A DNA stretch of 64,000 bases, from positions 175,974-239,973 of the forward strand of contig JAQYUZ010000024.1 in the NCBI GenBank assembly GCA_033819885.1, in the 5' to 3' direction. The stretch is from Microbotryomycetes sp. JL201 (lineage: Eukaryota; Basidiomycota; Microbotryomycetes). The position numbers were made by a program, and so were the translations under genes. The notes under the pieces were generated by a model. It ran no database searches. It was not told the origin of the DNA and was given only the letters and a program-made list of their open reading frames with translations. Every line of letters begins with the position of its first letter. Positions within the stretch are counted from its first letter, which is position 1. Shown here piece after piece: positions 1-15,208 of the stretch.

Positions 1-1
1 C

Positions 2-175
2 CCGTACTGGCTACATGTCGTTGTCGGCTTTGGTATCCTCGGTCTTGGCGCCTTGTACTGGCTCGTGTGGGCTCAGGTCTTGCCTCGGATCGGAGGATAC
101 AAACTCGCTCGTCGGAACGAGGTTGGACCGGACGGTCTTACACGCAATGTCTTTTACCACGAGAAGCAGCAATAG
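2..175 (+). CDS. Mup1-like amino-acid permease, C-terminal fragment
   Basis: The window opens inside a coding exon. Frame 2 reads 57 residues to TAG at 173-175. The fragment starts PYWLHVVVGFGILGLGALYW, a last transmembrane helix, and continues with WAQVLPRIGGYKLARR and a short cytosolic tail ending HEKQQ. The helix followed by a V-L-P-x-I/L-G-G-Y motif and a D-G-L-T/S-R segment is what I know from the C-terminus of fungal high-affinity methionine permeases (Mup1-like, APC superfamily) of the plasma membrane. Family assignment rests only on this tail, so the substrate is inferred. The start and upstream exons lie outside the window. Confidence 0.6.
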   Translation, partial: PYWLHVVVGFGILGLGALYWLVWAQVLPRIGGYKLARRNEVGPDGLTRNVFYHEKQQ

Positions 176-794
176 ATGGCAATGATCTTTCTCGCAGAGA
201 GACGGCTTTCAACAGCGAATTTTCTAGCTTTTGGCTTGGCACAGTGTATTCTCGACATGGACACTGGGATGTTGAAACGTAATGTAGACTACTAATTGAG
301 ATCTGGATGGGCGCCTGGTCATGGACGATAGACACGTATCAATGTTGCATTCAACACACTTGCAAACGAACGCTCTTTCACGACTGTACCGTCCGGTCAC
401 AATCAGCTGTGTGCTCGAGCGTCAACAAGCCCGAAATCAGTGCAATTTGTGGACTGCTGCAGATTGCGCCGTCCATATTTCTTCAGTTTCTGATCGCAAT
501 GACACTCTACAATCCCTTCTGGAACTGGACTAGGGGAGCGGATAGGAGGCGCTCTGTTGGCGAGGATAATTTTGGAGAAAGTGGCTGAGAACATAGCAAC
601 TATTCTTGCAGCTTGCCTCACGAGCGCAGCTTTCAGCTTTTGCAAAATAGTGGCGGTGTGGCCCCGTCAGCGGTCACGGCCAAGTCCGACGCGGCCCGAT
701 TGTGCACGAATACTGCATTGGGCGGCCCGACTGACGGCGGCACAAACAAGTTGAAATTTGTATCGGCATACCCGCAGTGTATTCCGCGGTGCTG
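176..794. other. Intergenic region between permease and JmjC gene
   Basis: About 620 nt between the permease stop and the first ATG of the demethylase. The short open frames on both strands show no recognisable domain. It should hold the permease terminator and the demethylase promoter. I could not point to a specific TATA box or poly(A) signal. Confidence 0.6.
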
Positions 795-5639
<4,845 letters not shown>

Positions 5640-5920
5640 GGAGTCCGGACTGGGTCATCTGTCTATGTACGGTTTTGCAGGAGATCATACCTTTCTTTGT
5701 CTTTGCACTCTGTCTCGACTTGTACTGTATACTATAGGCTCACCTTCTCTCGATTTAATTTTTGCAATTCGAGGACTCGAATTATTGATTGCCGATCAAA
5801 TATCAAGATTGTGAGAAAGACGGTATTCCATGCAAGCACAAAGAAGTGTACAACAGAGCCTGCGGCGAGAGATTACTTAATCATCGCACGATCTGCCGAG
5901 CGAAAACTCTCCCCCTGCTT

Positions 5921-7481
5921 CTAGCTAGCAGAAGCGTGTTTGCCCTGCCTAGCCTTGTTTGAACCCGAATCGAGTGTGACGACTTGTGCCTGCTCAACGT
6001 TTTCTTTTGGTGAGAACACGGCCGTCGCGATCGCGCGTTTCTTTTTTTCTTTTTTACGTTGCTCGTCGGCTTGACGCGCTGAATCAAAGTATGGTTGAAG
6101 CATTGCTTCGGCTGCAGTCAATCTTTCGTTGTGGTCGTATATGAGGAGCTACGGACGACAAGGTTAGCCGTTTTGCAATCGGACCCAAAAGTCTAATAAA
6201 CTTTCTTTATCGAGCAAGTCGATCGCTTCGTTACTCATCAGATGTTGGTTGTCTGAGCAGAGAGACGTTTTTATTCATCACGTGGACCTGCTCAAGGCGC
6301 ACAGCGTACCAGGAGTGACGGCACGTGACTGCGAGCGACTTGTAAGAAATTTGGTCTCCAACAAGCCTAGAAGCGTGGGACAAACTCACCCAAGGTCTTT
6401 TAGCATGATGTCCGACTGCAGCTTCCATCGACGGCGACAATTCGATCCGGTATCTCTGCAATACAAACATTCTGAGTGTCGTTTTTGGACATGAGTTTTA
6501 GACCTCACGTCTACAAATTTCCATAAATCTGTCGTTCCAAGCACCTTGACAATCTTCAGCAGTTGATCGAAGGCATCGTTGCCGCGGAACAGTGGCTCTC
6601 GCTGCATGAGCATGCCACCAAGAGTGCACCCAAAGCTCCACATGTCGAGAGAGTAGTTGTAAAAAGGATAATCAAGCAAGATCTCGGGAGATTTGTACCA
6701 GCGTGAAGCAACTCTGCAGTTGAGTTCGACGTTTGGATGGTAAAATTCGGCAAGGCCCCAGCTGGACAGCGTCAGAGGTGACTCGTCAGTAGGCAGTCCG
6801 TGCTGGCTAACCAGAGAAGGAGCTCACTCGATCAGTTTCAGCGTGCGCGTACTTGAATCGATCAGAATATTTAGTGGCTTGACGTCTCGATGGATAATCC
6901 CACGAGAATGGGCGAAATCGAGGGCTTTCAAAAGCTCATACGCGTAAAATTTGACGTCGCCCGATGTGAACGTCGGATACAGTAGTTTGGAATCTTGGAA
7001 ATTGATGTATTCAAATACGAGGGAGCTGACATTTGTTGCCGGATCGTGGACTGTATCCAAAAGCTTGATGATGTTTGGTCCGCCTTGCAACGCTTGCAAC
7101 ACCTTGATTTCGCGCTTGATCTTGCGCAGCTTGACGGGTTTCAGCACTTTGACGACTACTTGTTTGCATTCATCCAGCGCTGCAAACACCTCGCTGTATT
7201 TCCCACGACCGAGTCGCTAAGCGGGCGAGCGAGAGGTCGTCAGAGTGCTTGCTAAAGCGTGTTGGTGCTTCGGTCTGGACGTACTCTTGTTAGTTCGTAC
7301 TTTTCATGCGAGTGCCACTCGATGTCGAATGTGTCATAGTCAGAATGGGCGGGACCGAGCTTTGCACAAACGTCAGTGTACTGCAGCAAATTCTTGTCAG
7401 TGCGAGGCTACTTCTGCACTCTGTTTCAGCTGTGAGCCTGACGATTCGGCTCGTGGAAGCCACGGGAAGTTCAGATGTCAT
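5921..7481 (-). CDS. CKA1: Casein kinase 2 catalytic subunit alpha
   Basis: Minus-strand exons: 7443-7481, 7285-7380, 6828-7216, 6509-6761, 6390-6455, 6340-6355, 6206-6252, 5921-6148; about 377 aa. CK2 hallmarks are clear: [12 protein letters not shown] (Gly loop), [10 protein letters not shown] (catalytic Lys and basic stretch), [15 protein letters not shown] (catalytic loop), [10 protein letters not shown] (DWG in place of DFG, typical of CK2), [13 protein letters not shown], and [15 protein letters not shown] then [13 protein letters not shown]. It is a constitutively active Ser/Thr kinase, nuclear and cytosolic. The C-terminus carries an extra Lys-rich tail of about 50 residues. Two splice details are odd: a 34-nt intron (6356-6389) next to a 16-nt exon, and no GT donor at 6205, where the reading frame demands an exon end. 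Those junctions need transcript proof; the identity does not depend on them. Confidence 0.9.
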
Positions 7482-7637
7482 TCAAGTGTGTAGACACGTG
7501 ATGCGGTGGAAATTGCCGACGTTCAAAGCGAGAGCCGCGAGAGTCCTCGAGGAGTCATGCCGCAGCGGTCACGGCAAAGTCACGATCAATATGAACAGTG
7601 CAAGAGATACAATACGAAACTGAGTGGACAAGAGGGC

Positions 7638-9108
7638 CTACGCGCTTCGCGAAGCAACAAATCGCACACGCCAACCATCCCATTGGCGGTGGGCGCCCTT
7701 CTTTCGAGCAAAAACTTGCCATGTTGTGCTTGCAATCTCTGCAGAGGCACTCTGATTCTCCACCGCAATGAGCTCAAACTTGTAGTCTGTTTTTGTGCGA
7801 CCCGCCAAAATCAGGCAAATCATCCCGTTTATATACCAGTTTCGCGCACCTTCACTTTTGCCGTGCATCAGACGGATAGGCAGCGAGTATTGAAAGCCCA
7901 AGGGAGCATCGGCCAAACTAACCACTTTGTTGCGCCCAGTCATGGTAACCAATCGGTCATTGTCGTGAGCAACTGTGAAAAAAGAAAAAAAGAATACCTT
8001 TGTCAACAGACAAGGCGATGCCATCAACAAAAACGCACCAGAGCGAGCCTCGCCGTAAGCAACAGGCACCATCCTGTCCACATCACAAGCCGTCATGATG
8101 AGCACACACAAGTCGAGGGCTGAATGCGGAGGGTTTTGATATGTTGGAACAACGCTGAGACCAATTGCAAGGCGAGCGTGTTTGAAGGAGTGATTTACGG
8201 ATAGGGTCTTTAAAGTCTCTAGACTGCTCCTCGACGCGCCACTGTAGGTAATCATGACCGTTGACCGTATCTTTTCTCGACTGCTTGGATGATTCACAGG
8301 GTTCTGTGCCAGCACAACGTCCCAAACTTGGGCTTGCAAGGCAGCGACCGCAGTCATGTCTTGATTGTCGAGTTGTCGAGTGCGCCAGCGGCTTGGAAAG
8401 CCTCCAGCGGAAGAACCTTTGTGTGCGTCCTTGGTCATCAGGATTTTGACATCGTGAATCGCGCCACGCCAGGTCCATTTCTCCTCCGTTTCTTCGCCTG
8501 CGATGCTTTCACGTCAGATAAGGGCCTTGATTTGCGATGAACGAACCTCGCTTACAGATGACCTCAACTTGTTTCGATGTTTCTCCGTGCGGCAGCGATC
8601 CGAACAAGGCCTGATATGGATGTTGGCCTTTTTCACTTTTGGACACGACATTTTGTTCATTGATCCAGACTCCGGGCCCCTCCACTAAAGCAATTTGCCT
8701 CCCCTGAAGTTCGCTCACGAGCTTGCTCTCGTTCCTGCTGCGGCCGCCCTCCATTGTGTGGGCGTGGCCGGCCGACACTGTCCAGATACTTTGTGTGAGC
8801 GCCAAAAGTGTTGAATCAACTTTCTGTGCCGCTTGTAACTTTGAGCGCTCTTGCTCGCTTTCCAATAATTTGTTAAACTCGGTCCACGCCGAGCGTTCAA
8901 ACGCGCTGAGACCACCACTTCTTGGAGCAGGGTGCATATTCTGGAGCTGAATGCCGTACCTGACCAGCATAAACGCACGAAACCGATGATTCCAACTCAG
9001 ACCTGTAAGATCCTGCTCTTCCGAGTCTGGTCAAACGTCAACTGAATGCAAGCTCCTTACGGCCGAGGCCACGGGCAAGTGCTGCATCTCACCTGAGAGG
9101 CTAGCCAT
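7638..9108 (-). CDS. Uncharacterised protein, paralogue A of a tandem pair
   Basis: Exons 9093-9108, 8547-9026, 8039-8497, 7638-7972 give 429 aa with consistent phase. I do not recognise the family. It has no signal peptide or membrane helix in the spliced form. The apparent hydrophobic run read straight through 7973-8038 is a 66-nt intron with a polypyrimidine tract. Motifs shared with the next gene (9827-11286) are RFRAFM, ALVEGPGVW, YQALFGSLPHGE, KWTWRGA, ARLAIGLSVVP, HDNDRLVTM, GFQYSLPIRLMH, STTWQVF and a final DGWRVRF. Intron positions are also shared between the two genes, at the junctions before the WTW motif and before HDNDRL. The first exon (5 codons) is the least certain part. No function is proposed. 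Confidence 0.7.
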
Positions 9109-9826
9109 TCTTGTTGAGCACGTAAAGGATGTTAAAGACGTTAGAACCACCAGACAGAAAAGAATGGGATCCTCCGCGGGCCTGCAAGAGCGGTGCAGCA
9201 GGACTCAGGAGCTCGCCTGCCCTGCCTTAATCATCATTATGACCGAACTCGGGGTATTTCAGACCCGTTGCGATCATCTGAATCCCACTTGAAAGTGACA
9301 AGCTCTGGTCTTGTAGATGTAAGCCTTCGGTAGACATCCGCAGCGACCACAATTCTTCGGTCTCGTGAGAGCATACGAAACGAACTGAGAATGCAACTCA
9401 CCTGCAGCGACCAATCTTCTTCAGTCTCGTGAGAGAATACAAACGAACTCAAGGAAAGAAAGAGTGTTTGCTGCCCCAAAATCTATCAAATAGTGCAAAC
9501 TCCCGAGTGTATCCAGGAAGCGTTATCTGAGGATAACACTATTCTGAACAAAACTCCGTGCCGAGGAATGGACTTCCTCGGAGCACTCCTATGAATAATT
9601 CAACGACTGATCGCGGCTTCAATGCGCATGACCAAGTCCGACCTTAGCCACCGCCACCGCCGCCTAAGTCATGCTGACAATACTTGGCAAGTTTCTTCCA
9701 GGTTTCGTGTGCGAAACACTCTCAAATAGCGTTATGCGAATGCGTAGGACGACCGTCTTCAGCTGTGGCAGCCACAATTTCGTCCAACCACGTCACAATA
9801 TAAACACTACAAAAAGTAGCAAGGCT
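9109..9826. other. Intergenic region between the two unknown paralogues
   Basis: About 720 nt between paralogues A and B. It contains an imperfect direct repeat of about 50 nt (listed separately) and a short open frame (9237-9479, minus) that is built from that repeat and has no recognisable domain. I see no convincing gene here. Confidence 0.55.
9340..9454. repeat. Imperfect direct repeat, two copies of about 50 nt
   Basis: Copy 1 is about 9340-9389 and copy 2 about 9404-9454. Each begins GCAGCGACCA, then has TTCTTCGGTCTCGTGAGAG or a close variant, and ends with ACGAACT. A spacer of about 14 nt separates them. They lie upstream of paralogue A on its coding strand, so they could be duplicated promoter sequence. 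That role is inference. Confidence 0.7.
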
Positions 9827-11286
9827 TCAAGCAGCAAACTCTACACGCCAGCCGTGGAAATCTTCGTTGGCACCATGATGGCTGGTCACTTTCCACGTCG
9901 TGCTCAAAATCCGATCTTTCATATGGTCTGTTTCAATGTTGAGCAAGTTAAAATCATAGACTGCAAACCCGAGATCAGCGTCAATATGACTGGGGTCGAG
10001 GATGCACGTACATTGATCGCGATGCACCAGGTGCAGAGGTAAAGTGTACTGGAATCCGGCCATCTCGACAAGGCCGTTGATAGAGTGGAATGCCGGTGAC
10101 AGGACTTGGATATCGCCAGAGACTCGCATGAGCTTGTCATTATGTGATACTAATCGAATCAAGTTTGTAAATTGTAGTCCCATGTCAACTCGGTCAGCTT
10201 ACCAATAGTTGCATTGATATTGACGCTCGCGGGTATCATGCCGTCATTGTCACAGCTGCGCATAATGGCAATACTCAGGTCTCGTGGGAATCGAGGCGCT
10301 TCACGCAATTGCGGTACAACGCTGATGCCCGCGTTCAGACGAAGTTCGAGGAAAGAGTGTGCATGCAGCTTGTTGTCGTGAGCAGGCACGATTGGCAGCG
10401 ACATAACCACAGTCTTTTGCTGATGTTTCGCAGTCGTCACTGACCACACCGACAGCATTGACGTATGTACCATTAACTCGGCTCTTTTGCTCGTCCACCC
10501 GGTGACGGACCACGTCGAGCGCTTTGTTGAGCCAGTTTCGAATGCAAGGTCGAGGTCGAACCCCATGCCATGCCAGGTCCACGTCTCTGTCAAGACGTGT
10601 ATCACGACTGCGATCAACAACCTCAGCAGAGCGAGCCGCAGAGAAAGCTCACCTCCTGCGACAGAGATGCCGTGTCCACGATGTTCATCACTGTTACGCT
10701 TATTGCTGTGCTCTTCGTCACTGGAATCCTCCCCTCCTGGCAGCCAGCACAGAAGCGCTTCGTATTGAGTTGGTCTGTCCCCAACTTGAGCTTCGAGCAA
10801 AGAGTAGTGCCAGATGCCGGGTCCCTCGATCAACACAACGTCATCGCCCCCGACTCCAAGACCATTTTTCTGGACGTGACCTCGCTGCCATACGCCAGTA
10901 AGCTTCAGTTCGCTCACAAGCCAACGTTCGTGCGACAAAGCCTCAATCTTGTTCTCGTGGCTGATATTGCTGGCACGGCATCGTGATACGGGGTGGTGTG
11001 GGTCTCGATTCTTCCAGATGTGAGCATTCACTTCGAGCCCTTGCGAGACCTTCATGAATTGTCTGAAGCGCGTCGCCCAATTTGATATAGCAGAAGCTTC
11101 CTCCATATCTGCAGAATCCTCGAACGTGAGCAACCGTACAATTTCACCGCGCAATGCTTGCCTGAAAGAGACATTCTTGACGCCAGCGAGAGGGACAAAC
11201 TCAGCAGAAAAATTCTTGAAGGTCCAGCAGATGATGGTTGATCCGCGGACCGGGTGTGCGCCCTGAACTCCTAGACTGCAGCGCAT
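9827..11286 (-). CDS. Uncharacterised protein, paralogue B of a tandem pair
   Basis: Exons 10653-11286, 10203-10586, 9827-10149 give 446 aa in phase. It is homologous along most of its length to paralogue A: RFRQFM, VLIEGPGIWHY, YEALLCWLPGGE, ETWTWHGM, LRLNAGISVVP, HNDKLMRV, GFQYTLPLHLVH, STTWKV and final HGWRVEFAA. The region about 200-225 is acidic and Ser/His-rich. There is no signal peptide or membrane segment. The N-terminal 70 residues have no counterpart in A, so translation may really begin further in. The stop of the GH26-like gene that precedes it on this strand (codon 11336-11338) lies only about 50 nt upstream of the start used here, so the 5' region is tightly packed. No function is proposed. 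Confidence 0.7.
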
Positions 11287-11335
11287 TTACGCAGCCAAGC
11301 CTGAATATAGATCCCGAAGGCGTGTACATGGCAGA

Positions 11336-13022
11336 TCAGTTGCCCATTCTGGCGCCACTTTGCGAAGTGCCTGTTTGAAACCATTTCCTTGCAAACTCGT
11401 TATCGCTGTTGGATCCCTTTTTCCACAACTTGAACGCCTGCTCCTTGTCATACTGAGTGCACGAATGGTGAGTTGAGCTCACAAAACCAACGAGGTACGC
11501 ACATTGAACCACATGACTGCCGAGGCGCAAACACGTGTTATTTTCGGCGAGAACCGTTCAGTGAGCACGACTCACCACCAACAAAATTTGGCATTTGCTT
11601 GGTGACCTCTGAGGAAGTCATCTCGTCCATCCAGTCAAACTTTTCTGAAATGGGGGCTTCCCACCAAATGCCAGTCTCGCCGATGCAGAATTTGATCTTG
11701 CCTGATTGACAGTACTTGTCGTAGAACGGTTTGACATGATCAATAAAACGCTCTTGTTTCGATCGAGGGTAATAGTCAATGCTGTGACGTAACAAGGTGA
11801 GTCTCAGAGAGCGGCAGGGACGCAAAGAGCTCACCCGATCACGTGAACGCTGTCCAGGTTGTCTGGAAAGTATCTCACATAGTCGTCCAGGCTTGCCGCG
11901 ACATTGGGACAATACTGCAATACATAATCAGCATCCTTGACTGTGTGACATTATCCTAGTGATGCAGAAGCTCACAAACATGCGTATCTTTGAATTGTGC
12001 TTTACGGCTTCATACAGCGTTGCCCACGCCTCTTTAAACTCGGCCGGACCGCCGGAGTACGTGCCGTCCGTTTGGTACCAATTAACCTCGTGCGCGAATC
12101 GTAGCCACACCTCGACGCCGGCGTCAGTAAACCTTTTCATGACTTTTGCGATCGCCTTTGCTTGATAGTTGTCTTTGCGCGTCAGACCGTTCCAGCTGTG
12201 AGCAACGCTCAGTCAAGTCTAGTTTTTCGCGACCCACGGCAACCTACTTCTTGCTATTCGGCATCACCGCCGCTTGGAAAATGGCGCCACTTTTGACGAC
12301 ATCATCAAAGACCGGTCCTGACATTTGCCCGCCGTCCCATTCGCCAGATTCAGGCAATTGGGCGTACCAACCATGAAAGCTGAATTTGACGCCTAATGCG
12401 TCGTTGACCTCGCACAGTGTCTGGTCTTGGTAGTCTGGCAACAAGCCTATGCCAACGCCGTTCTTTGAGAGACCGGGAAACGTGTTCATGAAGCCTCCGT
12501 CGACATTGCTTGTGACAGATGGCGATTCAGGCTTAGCTGTCTTTGTCGATGAGATTACCGGTAAGGCTGTAGATGAGGCTGTCTCGGCAGTCTGCGTCCA
12601 GAGTTCGTCGGAATCTCCGAGCTCATCGACTCTTGAAGTCGAACCGACGGGCTTGGCATCCACTGGCGAGCTCTTTGCTATCGACGGATATTTCGATGTC
12701 TGTTGTGTAGCGTATCTGTAGAGTGAATAGCATCCGATGGCCAAGAGACAGCAGATCAACGCGATCCCAACGATGAGAATCGCCTTGTCTCGATTCGAGG
12801 ACTCGTAGAGCGTTCGCCGGCTTCTTCTCGGTCTTGGTACGTGCTCGAGTTGATCTTCGTCAGAAGCGTCCTGAATATGAACACGGGTCAGCACATCGTC
12901 TACGTATCTCGAGCTGATCTCACTTGGTTGTCCCGATACCGCTCAGCCGTATGGTATTCTTCATCACTGCTGTCCAAGGCTGCGTATATTTTACTCCCTC
13001 GTCGTGGCTTGCGGGCGCTCAT
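11336..13022 (-). CDS. Membrane-anchored GH26-like glycoside hydrolase, copy 1
   Basis: Seven exons: 12924-13022, 12248-12870, 11976-12195, 11835-11914, 11576-11781, 11503-11516, 11336-11452; 452 aa. An N-terminal Arg-rich cytosolic segment leads into one hydrophobic helix (about residues 63-84, AILIVGIALICCLLAIG), a Ser/Thr linker, then the catalytic domain from FPGLSKNGVGIG. This is type II membrane topology with the enzyme outside. VWLRFAHEVNWY supplies a GH26-style H-E-x-N acid/base (Glu277), and FCIGETG a strand-end nucleophile candidate (Glu376). GH26 enzymes usually cut beta-mannan; the substrate here is inference. Exon 6 is only 14 nt and is conserved in copy 2. Copy 2 lies directly upstream on the same strand. 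Confidence 0.78.
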
Positions 13023-13177
13023 GGTGATATATGGTCAAGAAAGATTGCAGCCCGGGTCGGAAGCCAGGACAATATCTTGGCGAAAAGAGCTCCTCGAGGA
13101 TTGCCGAGCTCGGCGTGCATTGTGGAAATCACCCTGATAGTTACACCAACAAGTCATACGCTTCCAATGACATGACT

Positions 13178-14924
13178 TCAGGCTTGACCGAAACTCGCTC
13201 CGCTTTGCGAAGTGCCGTCGTGAAACCATTTTTTGGCAAATTCGTTGTCGCTGTTCGAGCCCTTCTTCCATAACTTGTAGGCTCGCTCTTTGTCATACTG
13301 TAGTCAATCAAGTCAGAAGGGACATCTCAAAAGAGCAGCCTAGACCATACATTAAACCATGCAGCTTCAAGTTTGGCCAGCAATCTTGTCACCCTTTTAC
13401 GTGCCGCGTGTATGAGTTTTGACTCACTGCCAACATAATGGGGCATAGCCTTTGCAGTCTCTTCCGATGTCATCTGGTCCATCCATGCGAATTTGTCTTC
13501 GATCGTCTCTGGAGCCCAGTCTGTGCCAGTCTCGCCCATGGCAAACTTGATCTTGCCGTCAGAGCAATACTTGTCGTACAGCGGCCTATGTCAATGGTCA
13601 GTGCAGAACATGAGGCGTTGGTAACGGACGTACTTGACTCTTTCTAAGAACGAGTCGGTTTTTGATCGCGGATAAAAGTCTGCGGGAATCGACAAGTCAG
13701 AGCGGAGAATCAACGTAAAGTTTTGTTTGAAGCGGACCGATTCTACAGGGACGCGTTAGCAGAGCGCACGTAAGCCCCACGATTGATGACACACCCGAGA
13801 TAATGAACTGTGGAGTGGTCTTCGGGGAAATATCTGTCATAATCCGCCATGCTTCCGGCAACATTCGGAGTGAACTGCGATCATGATGTCAGCAGTTGGA
13901 CTTTGAACTGCAGTGGAGGCACAGACTGACAAACATTCTGATCTTTGGGTTATCCTTGACGGCTGCAGCTACTGTTGCCCACGCCTCTTTGAACTCGGCT
14001 GGACCGCCCGAATACGTGCCATCCGTCTGATACCAGTTGACTTCGTGCGCGAACCTCAGCCAAACATCTACGCCGGCATCAGTAAACTTTTTCATGACTT
14101 TGGCGATTGCCTTTGCTTGATAATCGTCTTTGCGTGTTAGGCCGTTCCAGCTGTAGGGTCTTGTCAGCGTCTGGGATCTCTAGCAGGTAAGCAGAATGCA
14201 TGCACTTTTTGCTGTTGGGCATCACTGCGGGCTGGAAGATGGCGCCGCTCTCGACGACGTCTTTAAACACGCTGCCCATCATCTGCGCACCGTCCCATTC
14301 TCCCGACTCGGGCAATTGAGCGTACCAGCCCATGAAACTGAATTTGACGTCCAAGCCTTTGTTCAAATCGGCCATGGTTTGATCTTGGTAGTCCGGTAGC
14401 ATTCCGATGCCGATGCCATTCTTGGACAAGCCTGGGAACGTCGGAGATGGCTTGTCACTCTTATAGTTTCCGCCGTCGCTACTGTGGGTGCCGTTGACGC
14501 TGATACCGGATGTCTGGTTTGACGTTTTTGACTGGGTGGCGGACGAGTCCGCTCCTTCAGACGATTTTCGAGCTGCTGTCGTCGTGTCATCATCACTCGT
14601 GACTCTTGTGGTGATACCAAGTGCATCCGACGCGTCTACGTCTGGCATGATGTTTGAAGGCGGCGCTGGCCCGGGGCCAGTGTCTTCGGTGGCATAGCGC
14701 CACAGCGAGTAGATGCCGATGACGAGCAGCCCGACAATGAGTGCCGTCCCAATGATCAGTATCGCCTTGTCCCTGCCAGTCAAGGGTGGCCTTGATGTTC
14801 GCCGTCTCTGCCGAGTCTGCTGAATCTCGTCTTCGTCTCGTCCTCGCCAGCGTGCCAGCTCGTCATCTTGGTCATCTTCGCTGTCAATCGCTCTGTACTT
14901 TTGTCTGCGGTTGCGAGGTGCCAT
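13178..14924 (-). CDS. Membrane-anchored GH26-like glycoside hydrolase, copy 2
   Basis: Exons 14206-14924, 13931-14150, 13795-13874, 13738-13742, 13634-13679, 13428-13585, 13351-13364, 13178-13297; 453 aa. The layout matches copy 1: charged N-terminus, one membrane helix (AILIIGTALIVGLLVIG), Ser/Thr linker, then the catalytic domain with WLRFAHEVNWY and AMGETGTDW. Exons of 220, 80 and 14 nt have the same length in both copies. Copy 2 carries two extra introns that cut what is one exon in copy 1. One leaves a 5-nt exon (AATCG) that restores the residues seen at the same place in copy 1. A simpler model uses a single 115-nt intron from donor 13792, but it loses one conserved residue. The start ATG at 14924 is supported by alignment with copy 1. 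Confidence 0.77.
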
Positions 14925-15208
14925 GGAGCGTCGGTTGTGTGGCCTGCATCGTTGCCGGCGTCGACTGCATGCTAGGAGTCTGGTCTTGTGCCGCGGACTT
15001 GGTCTCTTTGGCGAATTGGCCAAACGAGGCTTCTGAGCTGCTTGGGCACCATGAGGTCACGAGGTGTTAGAGGAGAGTCCGGGCTGCGGCTGGTCCACAG
15101 ACGGACCGGGTTGAGCTGCGGCACGTGACCGCTGATCCCTCATCATCATCTTTGACGACTTGGGCTATTCCAGCCTGTGAGGACATAACTGATTATTTCA
15201 GTGTAACA

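Noticed and set aside
7973-8038. Hydrophobic segment (KVFFFSFF) suggesting a membrane helix in unknown paralogue A
   Set aside because: It is an in-frame 66-nt intron with a T-rich tract and CAG acceptor; the paralogue has an intron at the same place and its spliced protein lacks the segment.
13680-13794. Single 115-nt intron in GH26 copy 2
   Set aside because: Possible with donor at 13792, but it deletes a residue conserved in copy 1, while the two-intron model gives typical intron sizes and an ungapped match. Kept as the alternative.
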